A stretch of 18,112 nt of DNA, from positions 11,095 to 29,206 of the forward strand of contig DBTZ01000015.1 of assembly GCA_002307315.1 (NCBI GenBank). The letters run 5' to 3'. Origin of the DNA: Alphaproteobacteria bacterium UBA1303. GTDB lineage: Bacteria > Pseudomonadota > Alphaproteobacteria > Micropepsales > Micropepsaceae. The notes under the pieces are model-generated. The model did not search any database and was not told the DNA's origin. It saw nothing but the letters and a program-made list of their open reading frames with translations. Both the position numbers and the translations under genes were made by a program. The first letter of the stretch is position 1. Every line of letters starts with the position of its first letter. This document shows positions 1-7,156 of the stretch, piece after piece.

Positions 1-488
1 TGATCCTGCTCACCGCCCGCGGCGAGGAAGTCGACCGCATCGTCGGACTGGAGATGGGCGCCGACGATTACATCGCCAAACCGTTCAGCCCGCGCGAATT
101 GATTGCGCGCATAGCCGCGGTGTTGAGGCGCACTCAGGCCCTGCCGCCGCGCCAGAAGCCGCCGGCGTCGGCGCTCATCCGCTTCGGCGATTGGGTGCTC
201 GATACCGGCCAGCGCGAGTTGGTCGGTGCCGACGGCGTGGCAATGCCACTGTCGAGCGGCGAATTTCGCCTGCTCTCGGCGCTGATCGAACGGCCGAAAA
301 TCGCTCTGACCCGCAATCAACTACTCGACCTCACCAAGGGGCGCGACGCCGATTTGTTCGACCGTTCGATCGATAATCACGTCAGCCGCCTGCGCAAGAA
401 GATCGAACCAGACCCCAAAAATCCGCGCTATATCAAGACCGTTTGGGGCGGCGGCTATATCTTTGCCGTCGATCCGGTGACCGAATGA
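1..488 (+). CDS. OmpR-family DNA-binding response regulator, 5'-truncated by window edge
   Basis: This is the C-terminal part of a two-component response regulator; the start lies upstream of the window and the readable frame begins at base 3. The visible receiver remnant includes the conserved Thr (LLTARGEE) and the Lys-Pro of the switch region (MGADDYIAKPFSPRELIARI). The phospho-acceptor Asp is outside the window. After a short linker follows a complete winged-helix OmpR/PhoB effector domain (RFGDWVLDTGQREL, then LSSGEFRLLSAL, and the recognition-helix and wing stretch SIDNHVSRLRKKIEPDP to TVWGGGYIF). Its stop codon overlaps the ATG of the downstream histidine kinase (ATGA at 485-488), so the two are translationally coupled and form a cognate pair. 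It would bind DNA in the cytoplasm once phosphorylated. The stimulus and the target genes cannot be read from this sequence. Confidence 0.95.
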   Translation, partial: ILLTARGEEVDRIVGLEMGADDYIAKPFSPRELIARIAAVLRRTQALPPRQKPPASALIRFGDWVLDTGQRELVGADGVAMPLSSGEFRLLSALIERPKIALTRNQLLDLTKGRDADLFDRSIDNHVSRLRKKIEPDPKNPRYIKTVWGGGYIFAVDPVTE

Positions 489-2017
489 CGATCTGCGAGC
501 GCCTGCGCTACTGGCATCTGTGGCCGCAGACGCTGGCCAGCCAATTGGTCGTGGTTACCGCGCTGGCGGTTCTGTTGTCGAATGCCGTGGTGGTGACGTG
601 GTTCACCTTCGGCAACGAAAACGATCGCGATGCCGCCATGTCCGAGCGGCTGTTGGACCGCGCCGCCGCCACCGCCGCGTTGATGCGCGAGATACAGCCG
701 AACGCCCGCGAAGCCGCGCTACGGGTCTTTTCGGGCAACTTTTGGGGCAGCTTCGCGCTGCGCCATGGCAAGCTCGACCTTCCGGCCATGAACGAGAAGG
801 AACAAAAACTGACGGCGCGGCTAAAAACCATGCTGCCGGAATCGATGGCGCACCTGCCCGTCTCGGTGCATGTTTCCACTTCGCTGTCGGGACGCGAGGC
901 GAACCGTCCGCCACCGGTCGGCCCCCGTCTGCAACCATTCGAGGGGCCGCCGCCGCAAGGGGAACCGCGCCAGTCGCAACCGGAAGGTCCACCGGGCGCC
1001 CCTATGCCGAGGGGGCCCTTGCCGGACGCCATGCCGCAAGCAGGGCAGCCACCGGCCGGCGGATCGCCGATGCCAGCGCCGCGAACCGGCGACCGCATGT
1101 TCGAAGTCATCATTCCGATCTCGGACGACAGCCACTTGGTGGCGACCTTTTTTCGACCGCCGTCGCCATTCTGGTCCGCGCAACTCTTGATCGCCGCGCT
1201 CATCACCGCCTTCGTCGCCTCGCTGGCGGCGGCCTATATCGCCCGGCGGGTTACCCGCCCGATGTCGAAACTGGCGGAAGCAGCTTCGATGGTCGCCCGC
1301 GGCGGCGAAGCGCCCAAAGTACCGGAAGAAGGCCCCGACGACGTCCGCAATGCCGCCGTTGCCTTCAACGCCATGTACAATCAGGTCACCCGCACCCTGG
1401 AAAGCCAACGGCACTTGCTTTCGGCCGTCGGCCACGACTTGCGCACGCCGATCACCGCCATGAGGATCAACCTCGAATTCGTTCAGGATGTCGAATTGGC
1501 AGAACGGCTGAAAAAAAACCTCGACGAATTGCAGGCGCTGACCGAAGCGGTGCTGTCGGCGGCGCGCGGCGTTTCGGGCGAAAAGATGCGACAGGTCGAT
1601 CTTTCCGCACTGGTGGAAAGCGTTTGCAGCGACCTCGACGATCTCGGCGTGCCCGCCGCGTGGCAGGGTGGCGTTGCCGCGCCGCTGATGTGCAGATCCA
1701 ACGAAATCAAGCGCGCCGCCCGCAATCTGATCGAAAACGCCGTCGCCTACGGCAAATCCGCCGCGGTATCGGTAGCGACCGACGAGGCGGCCTACTCGAT
1801 CACGATCGACGACGAGGGCCCCGGCATTCCCGAAGCCGACCGGTCGCGGGTATTCGAACCCTTCGTCCGGCTGGAAGGATCGCGCAACGAGGCCACCGGC
1901 GGCGTCGGCCTGGGGCTGACGCTCGCCAAGGCGATCGCCGAAAGCCACGGCGGCCACATCCGCTTCGAAGACCGCGAAGGCGGCTTCAGGGTGCAGGTGG
2001 TATTGCCGCGGCTATGA
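485..2017 (+). CDS. Membrane sensor histidine kinase
   Basis: Inner-membrane sensor kinase of 510 aa that autophosphorylates on His and passes the phosphate to the regulator encoded just upstream. Order of parts: TM1 about residues 18-43; a periplasmic region with a proline/glycine-rich stretch about 138-200; TM2 about 229-252; HAMP linker; HisKA box with His317 (AVGHDLRTP); N box with Asn418 (NLIENAV); G1 box DEGPGIP around 443; F box VFEPFVRL; G2 box GVGLGLTLAKAIAESHGG. All kinase motifs are intact. I chose the ATG at 485 because it overlaps the regulator stop by four bases and gives a normal short cytoplasmic N-terminus; the frame is open upstream to 443. The layout resembles EnvZ/QseC-like kinases. 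The signal is unknown. The Pro-rich periplasmic segment is unusual and looks like low-complexity linker rather than a folded sensor. Confidence 0.93.
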   Translation: MTICERLRYWHLWPQTLASQLVVVTALAVLLSNAVVVTWFTFGNENDRDAAMSERLLDRAAATAALMREIQPNAREAALRVFSGNFWGSFALRHGKLDLPAMNEKEQKLTARLKTMLPESMAHLPVSVHVSTSLSGREANRPPPVGPRLQPFEGPPPQGEPRQSQPEGPPGAPMPRGPLPDAMPQAGQPPAGGSPMPAPRTGDRMFEVIIPISDDSHLVATFFRPPSPFWSAQLLIAALITAFVASLAAAYIARRVTRPMSKLAEAASMVARGGEAPKVPEEGPDDVRNAAVAFNAMYNQVTRTLESQRHLLSAVGHDLRTPITAMRINLEFVQDVELAERLKKNLDELQALTEAVLSAARGVSGEKMRQVDLSALVESVCSDLDDLGVPAAWQGGVAAPLMCRSNEIKRAARNLIENAVAYGKSAAVSVATDEAAYSITIDDEGPGIPEADRSRVFEPFVRLEGSRNEATGGVGLGLTLAKAIAESHGGHIRFEDREGGFRVQVVLPRL

Positions 2018-2022
2018 AGACG

Positions 2023-2622
2023 TCAGATCTCGCTGAGGCTGGCGACAACCTTTTCGACCAAACCGTAACTTTTCGCCTCTTCCGCGCCCATCCAGAAATT
2101 GCGTTCGGTATCGGCGACCACCTTCTCGAACGCCTGGCCGGTTTCGCGGGCGATGATGCGGTTCAGCCGCTCGCGCATCTTAATGATCTCTTCGGCCTCG
2201 ATCGAGATGTCCGACGCCTGACCCTGCACGCCGCCGAGCGGCTGGTGCAGCAGAAACCGGGTGTTGGGCAAGCAAAAGCGGTTTTCCTTGGGCACGCCGA
2301 GGAAGATGTGCGCGCCGGCGGAGGCCACCCAGCCGGTGCCGACGATCTTCACCTTGGGACCGACGAACTGCAGCATGTCGTGAATGGTGTCGCCCGATTC
2401 GACATGGCCGCCGGGCGAATTGATGACGACACGGATGTCGCCCTCGCCTTCCGTCGCCAGCGCTAGGAGCTGAGCGCTGACTCGTTCGGCCATTTTCATG
2501 TCGACCTCGCCGAAGATCAGCACCGTACGCGACTTGAACAAAGCCTGCTGCACCGGGGCGGATTGCGGCTCGGGAGCCTTCTTCTCTTGCTTTTCTTCTT
2601 CTTCGTCGTCGAGGCGGGACAT
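2023..2622 (-). CDS. ClpP-family serine protease paralogue with Asn at the catalytic Asp position
   Basis: A 199-aa ClpP-fold protein (crotonase-like), by homology a subunit of a Clp peptidase barrel in the cytoplasm. The core is clear: VVINSPGGHVESG, nucleophile Ser101 in GWVASAGAH, His126 in LLHQPLGG, and the handle helix with ETGQAFEKVV. The position of the third triad residue is Asn175 (DTERNFWMGAEEA; codon at 2098-2100). Ser-to-His spacing is 25 and His-to-Asn 49, the same as in E. coli ClpP (S97, H122, D171), so the alignment is unambiguous. The N-terminus is an acidic/Lys-rich, Pro-containing tail (residues 1-24) instead of the usual axial-loop sequence. The start was set at the ATG preceded by AGGAGA, not the longer frame from 2649. 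It is convergent with the histidine kinase with a 5-bp gap. A canonical clpP lies at 16743, so this may be a specialised or ClpR-like subunit (inference). Confidence 0.92.
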   Translation of the reverse strand: MSRLDDEEEEKQEKKAPEPQSAPVQQALFKSRTVLIFGEVDMKMAERVSAQLLALATEGEGDIRVVINSPGGHVESGDTIHDMLQFVGPKVKIVGTGWVASAGAHIFLGVPKENRFCLPNTRFLLHQPLGGVQGQASDISIEAEEIIKMRERLNRIIARETGQAFEKVVADTERNFWMGAEEAKSYGLVEKVVASLSEI

Positions 2623-2701
2623 GATTTCTCCTGTCGGATAGAATCGCATTCAGTTTAGCCGAGAATGGCGTCGAGTTGCTTAAAGCCGGTTAACGCCCCG
2701 T

Positions 2702-2730
2702 TATATAGTCGGCGCCCGGCCTTTTCGCAA
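2702..2730 (-). promoter_or_regulatory. Sigma70-like promoter for the ClpP paralogue
   Basis: On the minus strand TTGCGA (2725-2730) and TATATA (2702-2707) are separated by exactly 17 bp, a good housekeeping-type promoter. It would start transcription near 2695 and give a leader of about 70 bases before the ATG at 2622. The call is from hexamer match and spacing only. Confidence 0.55.
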
Positions 2731-2763
2731 AACCGGCTTTTCCGTTCCCCAATAGCGGCCCAA

Positions 2764-2805
2764 CCGATTGTTGTGTCCCGCCGAATACACGATATAGTCA
2801 ATCGG
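2764..2805 (+). promoter_or_regulatory. Promoter of the Rrf2 gene bracketed by an inverted repeat
   Basis: TTGTGT (2771-2776) and TATAGT (2793-2798) with a 16-bp spacer form a plausible promoter reading into the Rrf2 gene. It would start close to 2805, giving a very short leader. The promoter is enclosed by a perfect 7-bp inverted repeat, CCGATTG (2764-2770) and CAATCGG (2799-2805). The octamer ATATAGTC overlapping the -10 also occurs at 2703-2710 over the divergent promoter. Autoregulation by the Rrf2 protein is a reasonable guess but is not shown. Confidence 0.45.
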
Positions 2806-2823
2806 AATTATTCGCCAATTGCC

Positions 2824-3285
2824 ATGCTGTCGCAAAAAGCCCGCTATGCCCTGCACGCCTTGTTCGTGCTGGGAGCCCATACCGGCGACGAACCGATCTC
2901 GATCGCCGACATCGCCGAAAAGGCGAACGTGCCGCGCAAATTTCTCGAGCAGATTCTGCTTGATCTCAAGAAGCGTGGCGTGGTGGCAAGCGTTCGCGGC
3001 AAGTACGGCGGCTACCGGCTGGGCCGGTCGCCGGAGCAGATCGATTTTGCCGAAATTTTGCGCATCATCGATGGCCCTCTGGCTCTTAGCCCTTGCGTCA
3101 GCCGCACCGCTTATCGCAAATGCGACGATTGCGCGGACGAAACCGCCTGCGGCATCCGCAAAGTGCTGCTGCAGGTACGCGATTCCACCGCCGCCATTTT
3201 GGAAACCAGCACCCTGGCCGAGGCGATCGCTTTCGAAACGGCGGCAAATAAGCGCCAACTTCGCGCAAAAACGGCCAAGCATTAA
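2824..3285 (+). CDS. Rrf2-family transcriptional regulator, cysteine-containing
   Basis: A 153-aa cytoplasmic DNA-binding regulator of the Rrf2/IscR/CymR family. The N-terminal winged helix-turn-helix is typical (MLSQKARYALHALFVLG at the start, then SIADIAEKANVPRKFLEQIL and the wing RGKYGGYRLG). The C-terminal part holds four cysteines, Cys91, Cys100, Cys103 and Cys109 (C-x8-C-x2-C-x5-C). IscR, NsrR and RirA bind an Fe-S cluster with a three-Cys C-x5/7-C-x5 arrangement, so a cluster or other metal is possible here, but the spacing differs. The ATG at 2824 gives the normal family length and the family-typical first residues; a longer frame from 2665 would start upstream of the likely promoter. 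No clear Shine-Dalgarno precedes it. It lies directly before a porin and sulfate-transport genes, which suggests sulfur- or cysteine-responsive control, analogous to CymR (inference). Confidence 0.92.
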   Translation: MLSQKARYALHALFVLGAHTGDEPISIADIAEKANVPRKFLEQILLDLKKRGVVASVRGKYGGYRLGRSPEQIDFAEILRIIDGPLALSPCVSRTAYRKCDDCADETACGIRKVLLQVRDSTAAILETSTLAEAIAFETAANKRQLRAKTAKH

Positions 3286-3405
3286 CGAATCGCTAAAAGC
3301 CACGGCTATTTTTGCGACATTTCAATGACAACAAACAGATAAAGTTAACCAACCCTCTGAAATCATCGGTGCGGGGAATACTCGAACCGAATTTCGGAGC
3401 CAATC

Positions 3406-5016
3406 ATGAGCATTTCGACGAAATCGTTCGCCGCGGCGTTTTTCGCGGTTCCGTTGGTCGCGACGCTGACGCCGACGACACAGGCGGCAGGGGCAAAGGA
3501 TACCGATGCCAGAATCCAAGCCCTGCAGCAGCAGCTCGAAGCACTGCAGAACGAAATTACCGATCTCAAGCGTGCTCAGACCGATCAAGCGGCCGACGCC
3601 AAGAAGCAGATCGCCGAGATTCAGGATCGCACGGCAGAAACCGAGAAGCAGGTGAAGTCGAACGCCAAGGTTTCAATGGCCAACGGCCGTCCCACCTTCT
3701 CCTCCGCAGACGGCAACTTCACCGCGTCCATCCGCGCCAATATACAAACCGATTTCGGCTATTACATGCAGGGTCGCAGAGCCGCAAGCCTCGGTTCCGA
3801 CCTTTCCAGCGGCGCCAATGTCCGTCGCGCCCAACTTGGCGTGCAGGGCAAGGTGTTCGGCGATTGGTCGTACAATTTCCTCTACGACTTCGGCGGGGCC
3901 GGCTACGAAACGCCGGGAAAAATTCTCTACGCCTATCTGCAATACGACGGACTGGCCCCATTTGCCGTCCGCGTCGGGGCTTTTGCCCCGGCCTACAGCA
4001 TCGAAGACCAGCAATCTTCGTCGGAATTGATGTTCCTGGAACGCAACACACCGACCAACATGGTTCGCAACGTCGCCGGTTCGGAAGGCCGGCTCGGCGT
4101 TGCGCTCATCTACGCCGGGGACACCGCCTTCGGCTCGCTCGCCTATACCGCCAGCAAAATCGCCGAAACCGGAGCCAACGACGAACAGCAGGCACTGGTC
4201 GGCCGGGCGTCCTACATGGCGATCAACGACAAGGAAAACGACTTCCATCTTCTGCTGGGCGGCGGCTTTATGCACGTATTCAAGTTGCCCGACGCCCTAG
4301 CCAACGGCCAAAGCGGCACGCAGCATACGCTGTCTCTTTCCGACATGCCGGAAATCACCGTCGACGACAATTCGGCCAAACTGATCTCGACCGGCACGCT
4401 CGGGGCCGGACATTTCACCGCCTGGAATCTTGAAATGGCCGGCAACTACCAAAACGTCTTCTTGCAGGGCGCCTACAGCGGCATCCAGGTCAGTCGTGCC
4501 ACGACGGCCTATACGGTCTATTCCTCGCCCACCCTGTCCACCACCGTCAAAGCCAAACCGCGCAGCAACGATTTCAGCGCTTGGTATCTGCAGGCGAGCT
4601 GGGTTATCACCGGCGAAAGCAAGGCCTATGTGGCATCGACCGGCACATTTTCCATCCCCAAGCCGTCGAAGCCCCTCTCTCTGGCCAACGGCGGTTGGGG
4701 TGCATGGGAAATCGCCGTACGATACAGCGACACCGATCTCAACGACGGCGCAAACGATACGTCCGGCCTGTTGACCGGATGGACGAATGCGGGCGTGAAA
4801 ACCTACACCTTTTATAATGCGGTGCGCGGCGGCGAGCAGCGGAACGTAGCGCTGGGGATTAATTGGTATCCCAACAACGCATTGCGCTTCCAACTCGATT
4901 ACATGTGGATCGATATCGATCGCCTGCAAGCGACATCGACGACGACCACCCCGTCGACAACGCCGATCGGCCAAAACGTGCAAGCGGTGGCGCTCAGGGC
5001 CCAAATCGCGTTTTAA
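3406..5016 (+). CDS. Outer-membrane porin, OprO/OprP (phosphate-selective porin) type
   Basis: A 536-aa outer-membrane beta-barrel protein. It begins with a Sec signal peptide (about residues 1-27, cleavage near TQAAG), followed by a coiled coil (about 33-85; IQALQQQLEALQNEITDLKR) of the kind that trimerises some porins at the periplasmic face. The rest is a series of alternating amphipathic strands (for example NFTASIRANIQTDFGYYMQG, DWSYNFLYDFGGAGY, FQLDYMWIDIDRL) ending in Phe (RAQIAF), the outer-membrane insertion signal. Overall resemblance is to the Porin_O_P family, whose known members pass anions. Lying between an Rrf2 regulator and sbp-cysTWA, it may serve sulfate or other sulfur anions rather than phosphate (inference from context). 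A weak ribosome site (CGGAG) precedes the ATG. No phosphate (Pho) box was recognised upstream. A palindromic repeat and an intrinsic terminator follow the gene. Confidence 0.85.
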   Translation: MSISTKSFAAAFFAVPLVATLTPTTQAAGAKDTDARIQALQQQLEALQNEITDLKRAQTDQAADAKKQIAEIQDRTAETEKQVKSNAKVSMANGRPTFSSADGNFTASIRANIQTDFGYYMQGRRAASLGSDLSSGANVRRAQLGVQGKVFGDWSYNFLYDFGGAGYETPGKILYAYLQYDGLAPFAVRVGAFAPAYSIEDQQSSSELMFLERNTPTNMVRNVAGSEGRLGVALIYAGDTAFGSLAYTASKIAETGANDEQQALVGRASYMAINDKENDFHLLLGGGFMHVFKLPDALANGQSGTQHTLSLSDMPEITVDDNSAKLISTGTLGAGHFTAWNLEMAGNYQNVFLQGAYSGIQVSRATTAYTVYSSPTLSTTVKAKPRSNDFSAWYLQASWVITGESKAYVASTGTFSIPKPSKPLSLANGGWGAWEIAVRYSDTDLNDGANDTSGLLTGWTNAGVKTYTFYNAVRGGEQRNVALGINWYPNNALRFQLDYMWIDIDRLQATSTTTTPSTTPIGQNVQAVALRAQIAF

Positions 5017-5033
5017 CCCTATTCGAATTCGCA

Positions 5034-5199
5034 TAGAGCGTTTCACCTTTTCACGGAAACGATGAAACGCTCTAACCTGTTGTTTTGTCGCGCTTCATAA
5101 CCGAAAACCGGATTCCACTTTTCGGTGAAGCGCTTTATCCCTTTGGTTGGTCGCAACTTTCCGCGCAAAAGTGAACACACTTTTGCGCACGTTGCTCTA
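5034..5199. repeat. Modular palindromic intergenic repeat of alphaproteobacterial type
   Basis: A 166-bp block bounded by TAGAGC (5034-5039) and GCTCTA (5194-5199), built of three successive hairpins. Hairpin 1: AGAGCGTTTCA (5035-5045) with TGAAACGCTCT (5063-5073). Hairpin 2: CGCTTCA (5091-5097) with TGAAGCG (5126-5132), and inside it CCGAAAA (5101-5107) with TTTTCGG (5119-5125). Hairpin 3: GCGCAAAAGTG (5163-5173) with CACTTTTGCGC (5178-5188), loop AACA. The GCTCTA end motif also closes hairpin 1 (5069-5074). I know similar dispersed 'GAGCGTTTCA...TGAAACGCTC' repeats from alphaproteobacterial genomes. Copy number here cannot be judged from one window. Confidence 0.8.
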
Positions 5200-5205
5200 G
5201 TGAAC

Positions 5206-5235
5206 GGCGGCAGCCCCGGGTTGCCGCCTTTTTTT
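5206..5235 (+). terminator. Intrinsic terminator after the porin gene
   Basis: GGCGGCA (5206-5212) pairs with TGCCGCC (5222-5228) around a 9-base loop, directly followed by seven T (5229-5235). This is a textbook Rho-independent terminator on the plus strand. It separates porin transcription from the sbp operon, so the latter needs its own promoter in 5236-5309. Confidence 0.85.
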
Positions 5236-5239
5236 GGCT

Positions 5240-5302
5240 ATACAATGTAATCTCTATTGATTTTATAGACATTATAGATACGATTACACATCGTATAGGG
5301 AG
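5240..5302 (+). promoter_or_regulatory. AT-rich sbp promoter/operator region
   Basis: This short stretch between the terminator and sbp is strikingly AT-rich in a GC-rich window. It holds TATAGA twice (5264-5269 and 5273-5278) as candidate -10 elements and a 7-bp inverted repeat TGTAATC (5246-5252) with GATTACA (5282-5288) spanning them. AGGGAGAA upstream of the ATG at 5310 is the ribosome site. I could not assign one clear -35, so the exact start is open. The inverted repeat is a candidate operator, perhaps for the nearby Rrf2 protein (inference). Confidence 0.45.
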
Positions 5303-5309
5303 AACCGCG

Positions 5310-6314
5310 ATGAACCGCTTTGCCCTTTCTCTGTTCTTGGCGGCAGTCTTGGCGGGAGCCGCCGAGGCCGACAGCGTCAAGCTGCTGAACGTTTCCTATG
5401 ACCCGACGCGCGAGTTGTACCGCGCTATCGATGCCGCCTTCGCCAAGGATTGGAAGGCCAAGACCGGCCAGGACGTGACGATCAACCAGTCGCACGGCGG
5501 ATCGGGCAAGCAGGCGCGCTCGGTGATCGACGGACTGGACGCCGATGTAGTGACGTTGGCCCTCGCCTACGACATCGACGCCATTGCCCAGCACGCCAAG
5601 CTGCTGCCGGGTAACTGGATCAAGCGGCTGCCCAACAACAGCGCGCCCTACACCTCGACCTACGTTTTCTTGGTGCGCAAGGGCAATCCGTGGAAGATCA
5701 AGGACTGGGGCGATCTGGTCAAACCGGGCGTCCAGGTGATCACGCCCAATCCGAAGACCTCGGGCGGGGCGCGCTGGGCGTACCTTGCGGCCTGGGCCTA
5801 CGCCATGCACCTGCCCGGCGGCAATGCCGCCAAGGCCAAGGCGTTCGTCGCCGAACTGTTCAAGCACGTTCCGGTGCTCGATACCGGCGCACGCGGCTCG
5901 ACCCTCACCTTCGTGCAACGCGGCATCGGCGACGTGCAACTGACCTGGGAGAACGAGGCCCATCTGGCGCTCAAGGAATTCGGCTCCGACAAGTTCGAGA
6001 TCGTCTATCCGCCGACGTCGATCCTGGCCGAACCGTCGGTGGCGTTGGTCGACCGCAACGTCGACCGCCACGGCACCCGCAAGGTGGCGGAAGCCTATTT
6101 GCGCTTTCTCTATTCGCCGCTGGGACAAGAGATCGAGGCGAACAATTATTATCGCCCGCGCGATCCGCAGCTTTTGGCTGCCCACGCCAAGGAGTTCCCC
6201 AAGATCGGCAAACTCTATACCGTGGACGCCGACTTTGGCGGCTGGCAAAAAGCCAATGCCGCGCACTTTGCCGACGGCGGCATCTTCGATCAGGTCTATA
6301 AACCGGGACGATGA
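5310..6314 (+). CDS. sbp: Periplasmic sulfate-binding protein
   Basis: A 334-aa secreted solute-binding protein that captures sulfate in the periplasm and delivers it to the CysTWA transporter. The signal peptide is about residues 1-20 (cleavage after AEA). Family hallmarks are present: LLNVSYDPTRELY at the mature N-terminus, the anion-loop segment SHGGSGKQARSVIDGL, DADVVTLALAYDID, ITPNPKTSGGARW, DTGARGSTLTFVQRGIGDV and the C-terminal NYYRPRD. Length matches Sbp/CysP. A good ribosome site (AGGGAGAA) precedes the ATG. The stop overlaps the ATG of cysT (ATGA at 6311-6314), so it is the first gene of the operon. Whether it prefers sulfate or thiosulfate (Sbp versus CysP) cannot be settled by eye; the symbol sbp is chosen on general similarity. 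Confidence 0.93.
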   Translation: MNRFALSLFLAAVLAGAAEADSVKLLNVSYDPTRELYRAIDAAFAKDWKAKTGQDVTINQSHGGSGKQARSVIDGLDADVVTLALAYDIDAIAQHAKLLPGNWIKRLPNNSAPYTSTYVFLVRKGNPWKIKDWGDLVKPGVQVITPNPKTSGGARWAYLAAWAYAMHLPGGNAAKAKAFVAELFKHVPVLDTGARGSTLTFVQRGIGDVQLTWENEAHLALKEFGSDKFEIVYPPTSILAEPSVALVDRNVDRHGTRKVAEAYLRFLYSPLGQEIEANNYYRPRDPQLLAAHAKEFPKIGKLYTVDADFGGWQKANAAHFADGGIFDQVYKPGR

Positions 6315-7156
6315 GCGCACAAGCAACCGTACTGCACCCCTTCAAGCGCAACAGCGTATTGCCGGGCTTCGGATTATCGCTCGGCATTGCGCTGTTTTAC
6401 CTGTCGTTCGTGGTGCTGATCCCACTTATCGCGCTGCTCATCCGTCCGTGGGAGATCGGGTTTGCCGGCTTCTGGCACCTGCTCACCGACGCGCGGGTGC
6501 TGGCGTCGCTTAAATTGTCGTTCGGCGCGGCGCTGATCGGCGCCGGCATCAATGCCGTGTTCGGCCTGATCGTCGCCTGGGTGCTGACCCGCTACGCGTT
6601 CCCCGGCAAGCGCCTGTTGGACGCGCTGGTCGATCTGCCCTTCGCGCTGCCCACCGCGGTGGCCGGCATCGCACTTTCGGCGCTTTATGCGCCGCAGGGC
6701 TGGCTGGGAAAGCCGCTCGCCGAACTCGGCCTTAAAGTTTCGTACACGCCGCTCGGCGTGGTGGTGGCGCTGACCTTCATCGGCCTGCCCTTCGTGGTGC
6801 GCACGCTGCAGCCGGTGCTGGCCGATTTGAGCCAGGAGGCCGAGGAAGCCGCCGCCACCCTCGGCGCCTCGCGCCTGCAGACTATGGCGCGGGTGATTTT
6901 TCCGGCGCTGACCCCGGCATTGATTACCGGCGCCACCCTGGCCTTCGCCCGCGCCGTCGGCGAATACGGCTCGGTGATCTTCATTGCCGGCAATCTGCCG
7001 GCGGTTTCCGAGATCGCGCCGCTCTTGATCGTCATCAAGCTCGAACAATACGACTATGCCGGCGCGGCGGCGATCGGCGTGGTCATGCTGGCGGCATCGT
7101 TCGCCATCGTGCTGGCGCTCAACCTGTTGCAGAACTGGGCGGCGAAGCGGCAATGA
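6311..7156 (+). CDS. cysT: Sulfate ABC transporter permease CysT
   Basis: A 281-aa inner-membrane permease subunit (also called CysU) pairing with CysW to form the sulfate channel. About six hydrophobic helices are visible (for example LGIALFYLSFVVLIPLIALLI, then GIALSALYAP, VVVALTFIGLPFVV and the last near the C-terminus). The cytoplasmic EAA loop that docks the ATPase is EAEEAAATLGASRLQTMARV, about residues 177-196, followed by FPALTPALITG. The motif EYGSVIFIAGNLP is typical of CysT. Four-base overlaps with sbp upstream and cysW downstream (7153-7156) point to translational coupling and equal stoichiometry. Nothing is missing relative to the family. Confidence 0.95.
   Translation: MSAQATVLHPFKRNSVLPGFGLSLGIALFYLSFVVLIPLIALLIRPWEIGFAGFWHLLTDARVLASLKLSFGAALIGAGINAVFGLIVAWVLTRYAFPGKRLLDALVDLPFALPTAVAGIALSALYAPQGWLGKPLAELGLKVSYTPLGVVVALTFIGLPFVVRTLQPVLADLSQEAEEAAATLGASRLQTMARVIFPALTPALITGATLAFARAVGEYGSVIFIAGNLPAVSEIAPLLIVIKLEQYDYAGAAAIGVVMLAASFAIVLALNLLQNWAAKRQ

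Noticed and set aside
520..2466. Very long open frame (648 codons) overlapping the histidine kinase and running into the ClpP paralogue region
   Set aside because: It is an Arg/Gly/Pro-rich shadow translation typical of GC-rich DNA; the overlapping kinase and ClpP frames have full domain motifs.
5238..6326. Minus-strand 362-codon frame opposite sbp
   Set aside because: Low-complexity composition (repeated GVG, RRG, Gln/His) and no motif; sbp on the plus strand is unambiguous.
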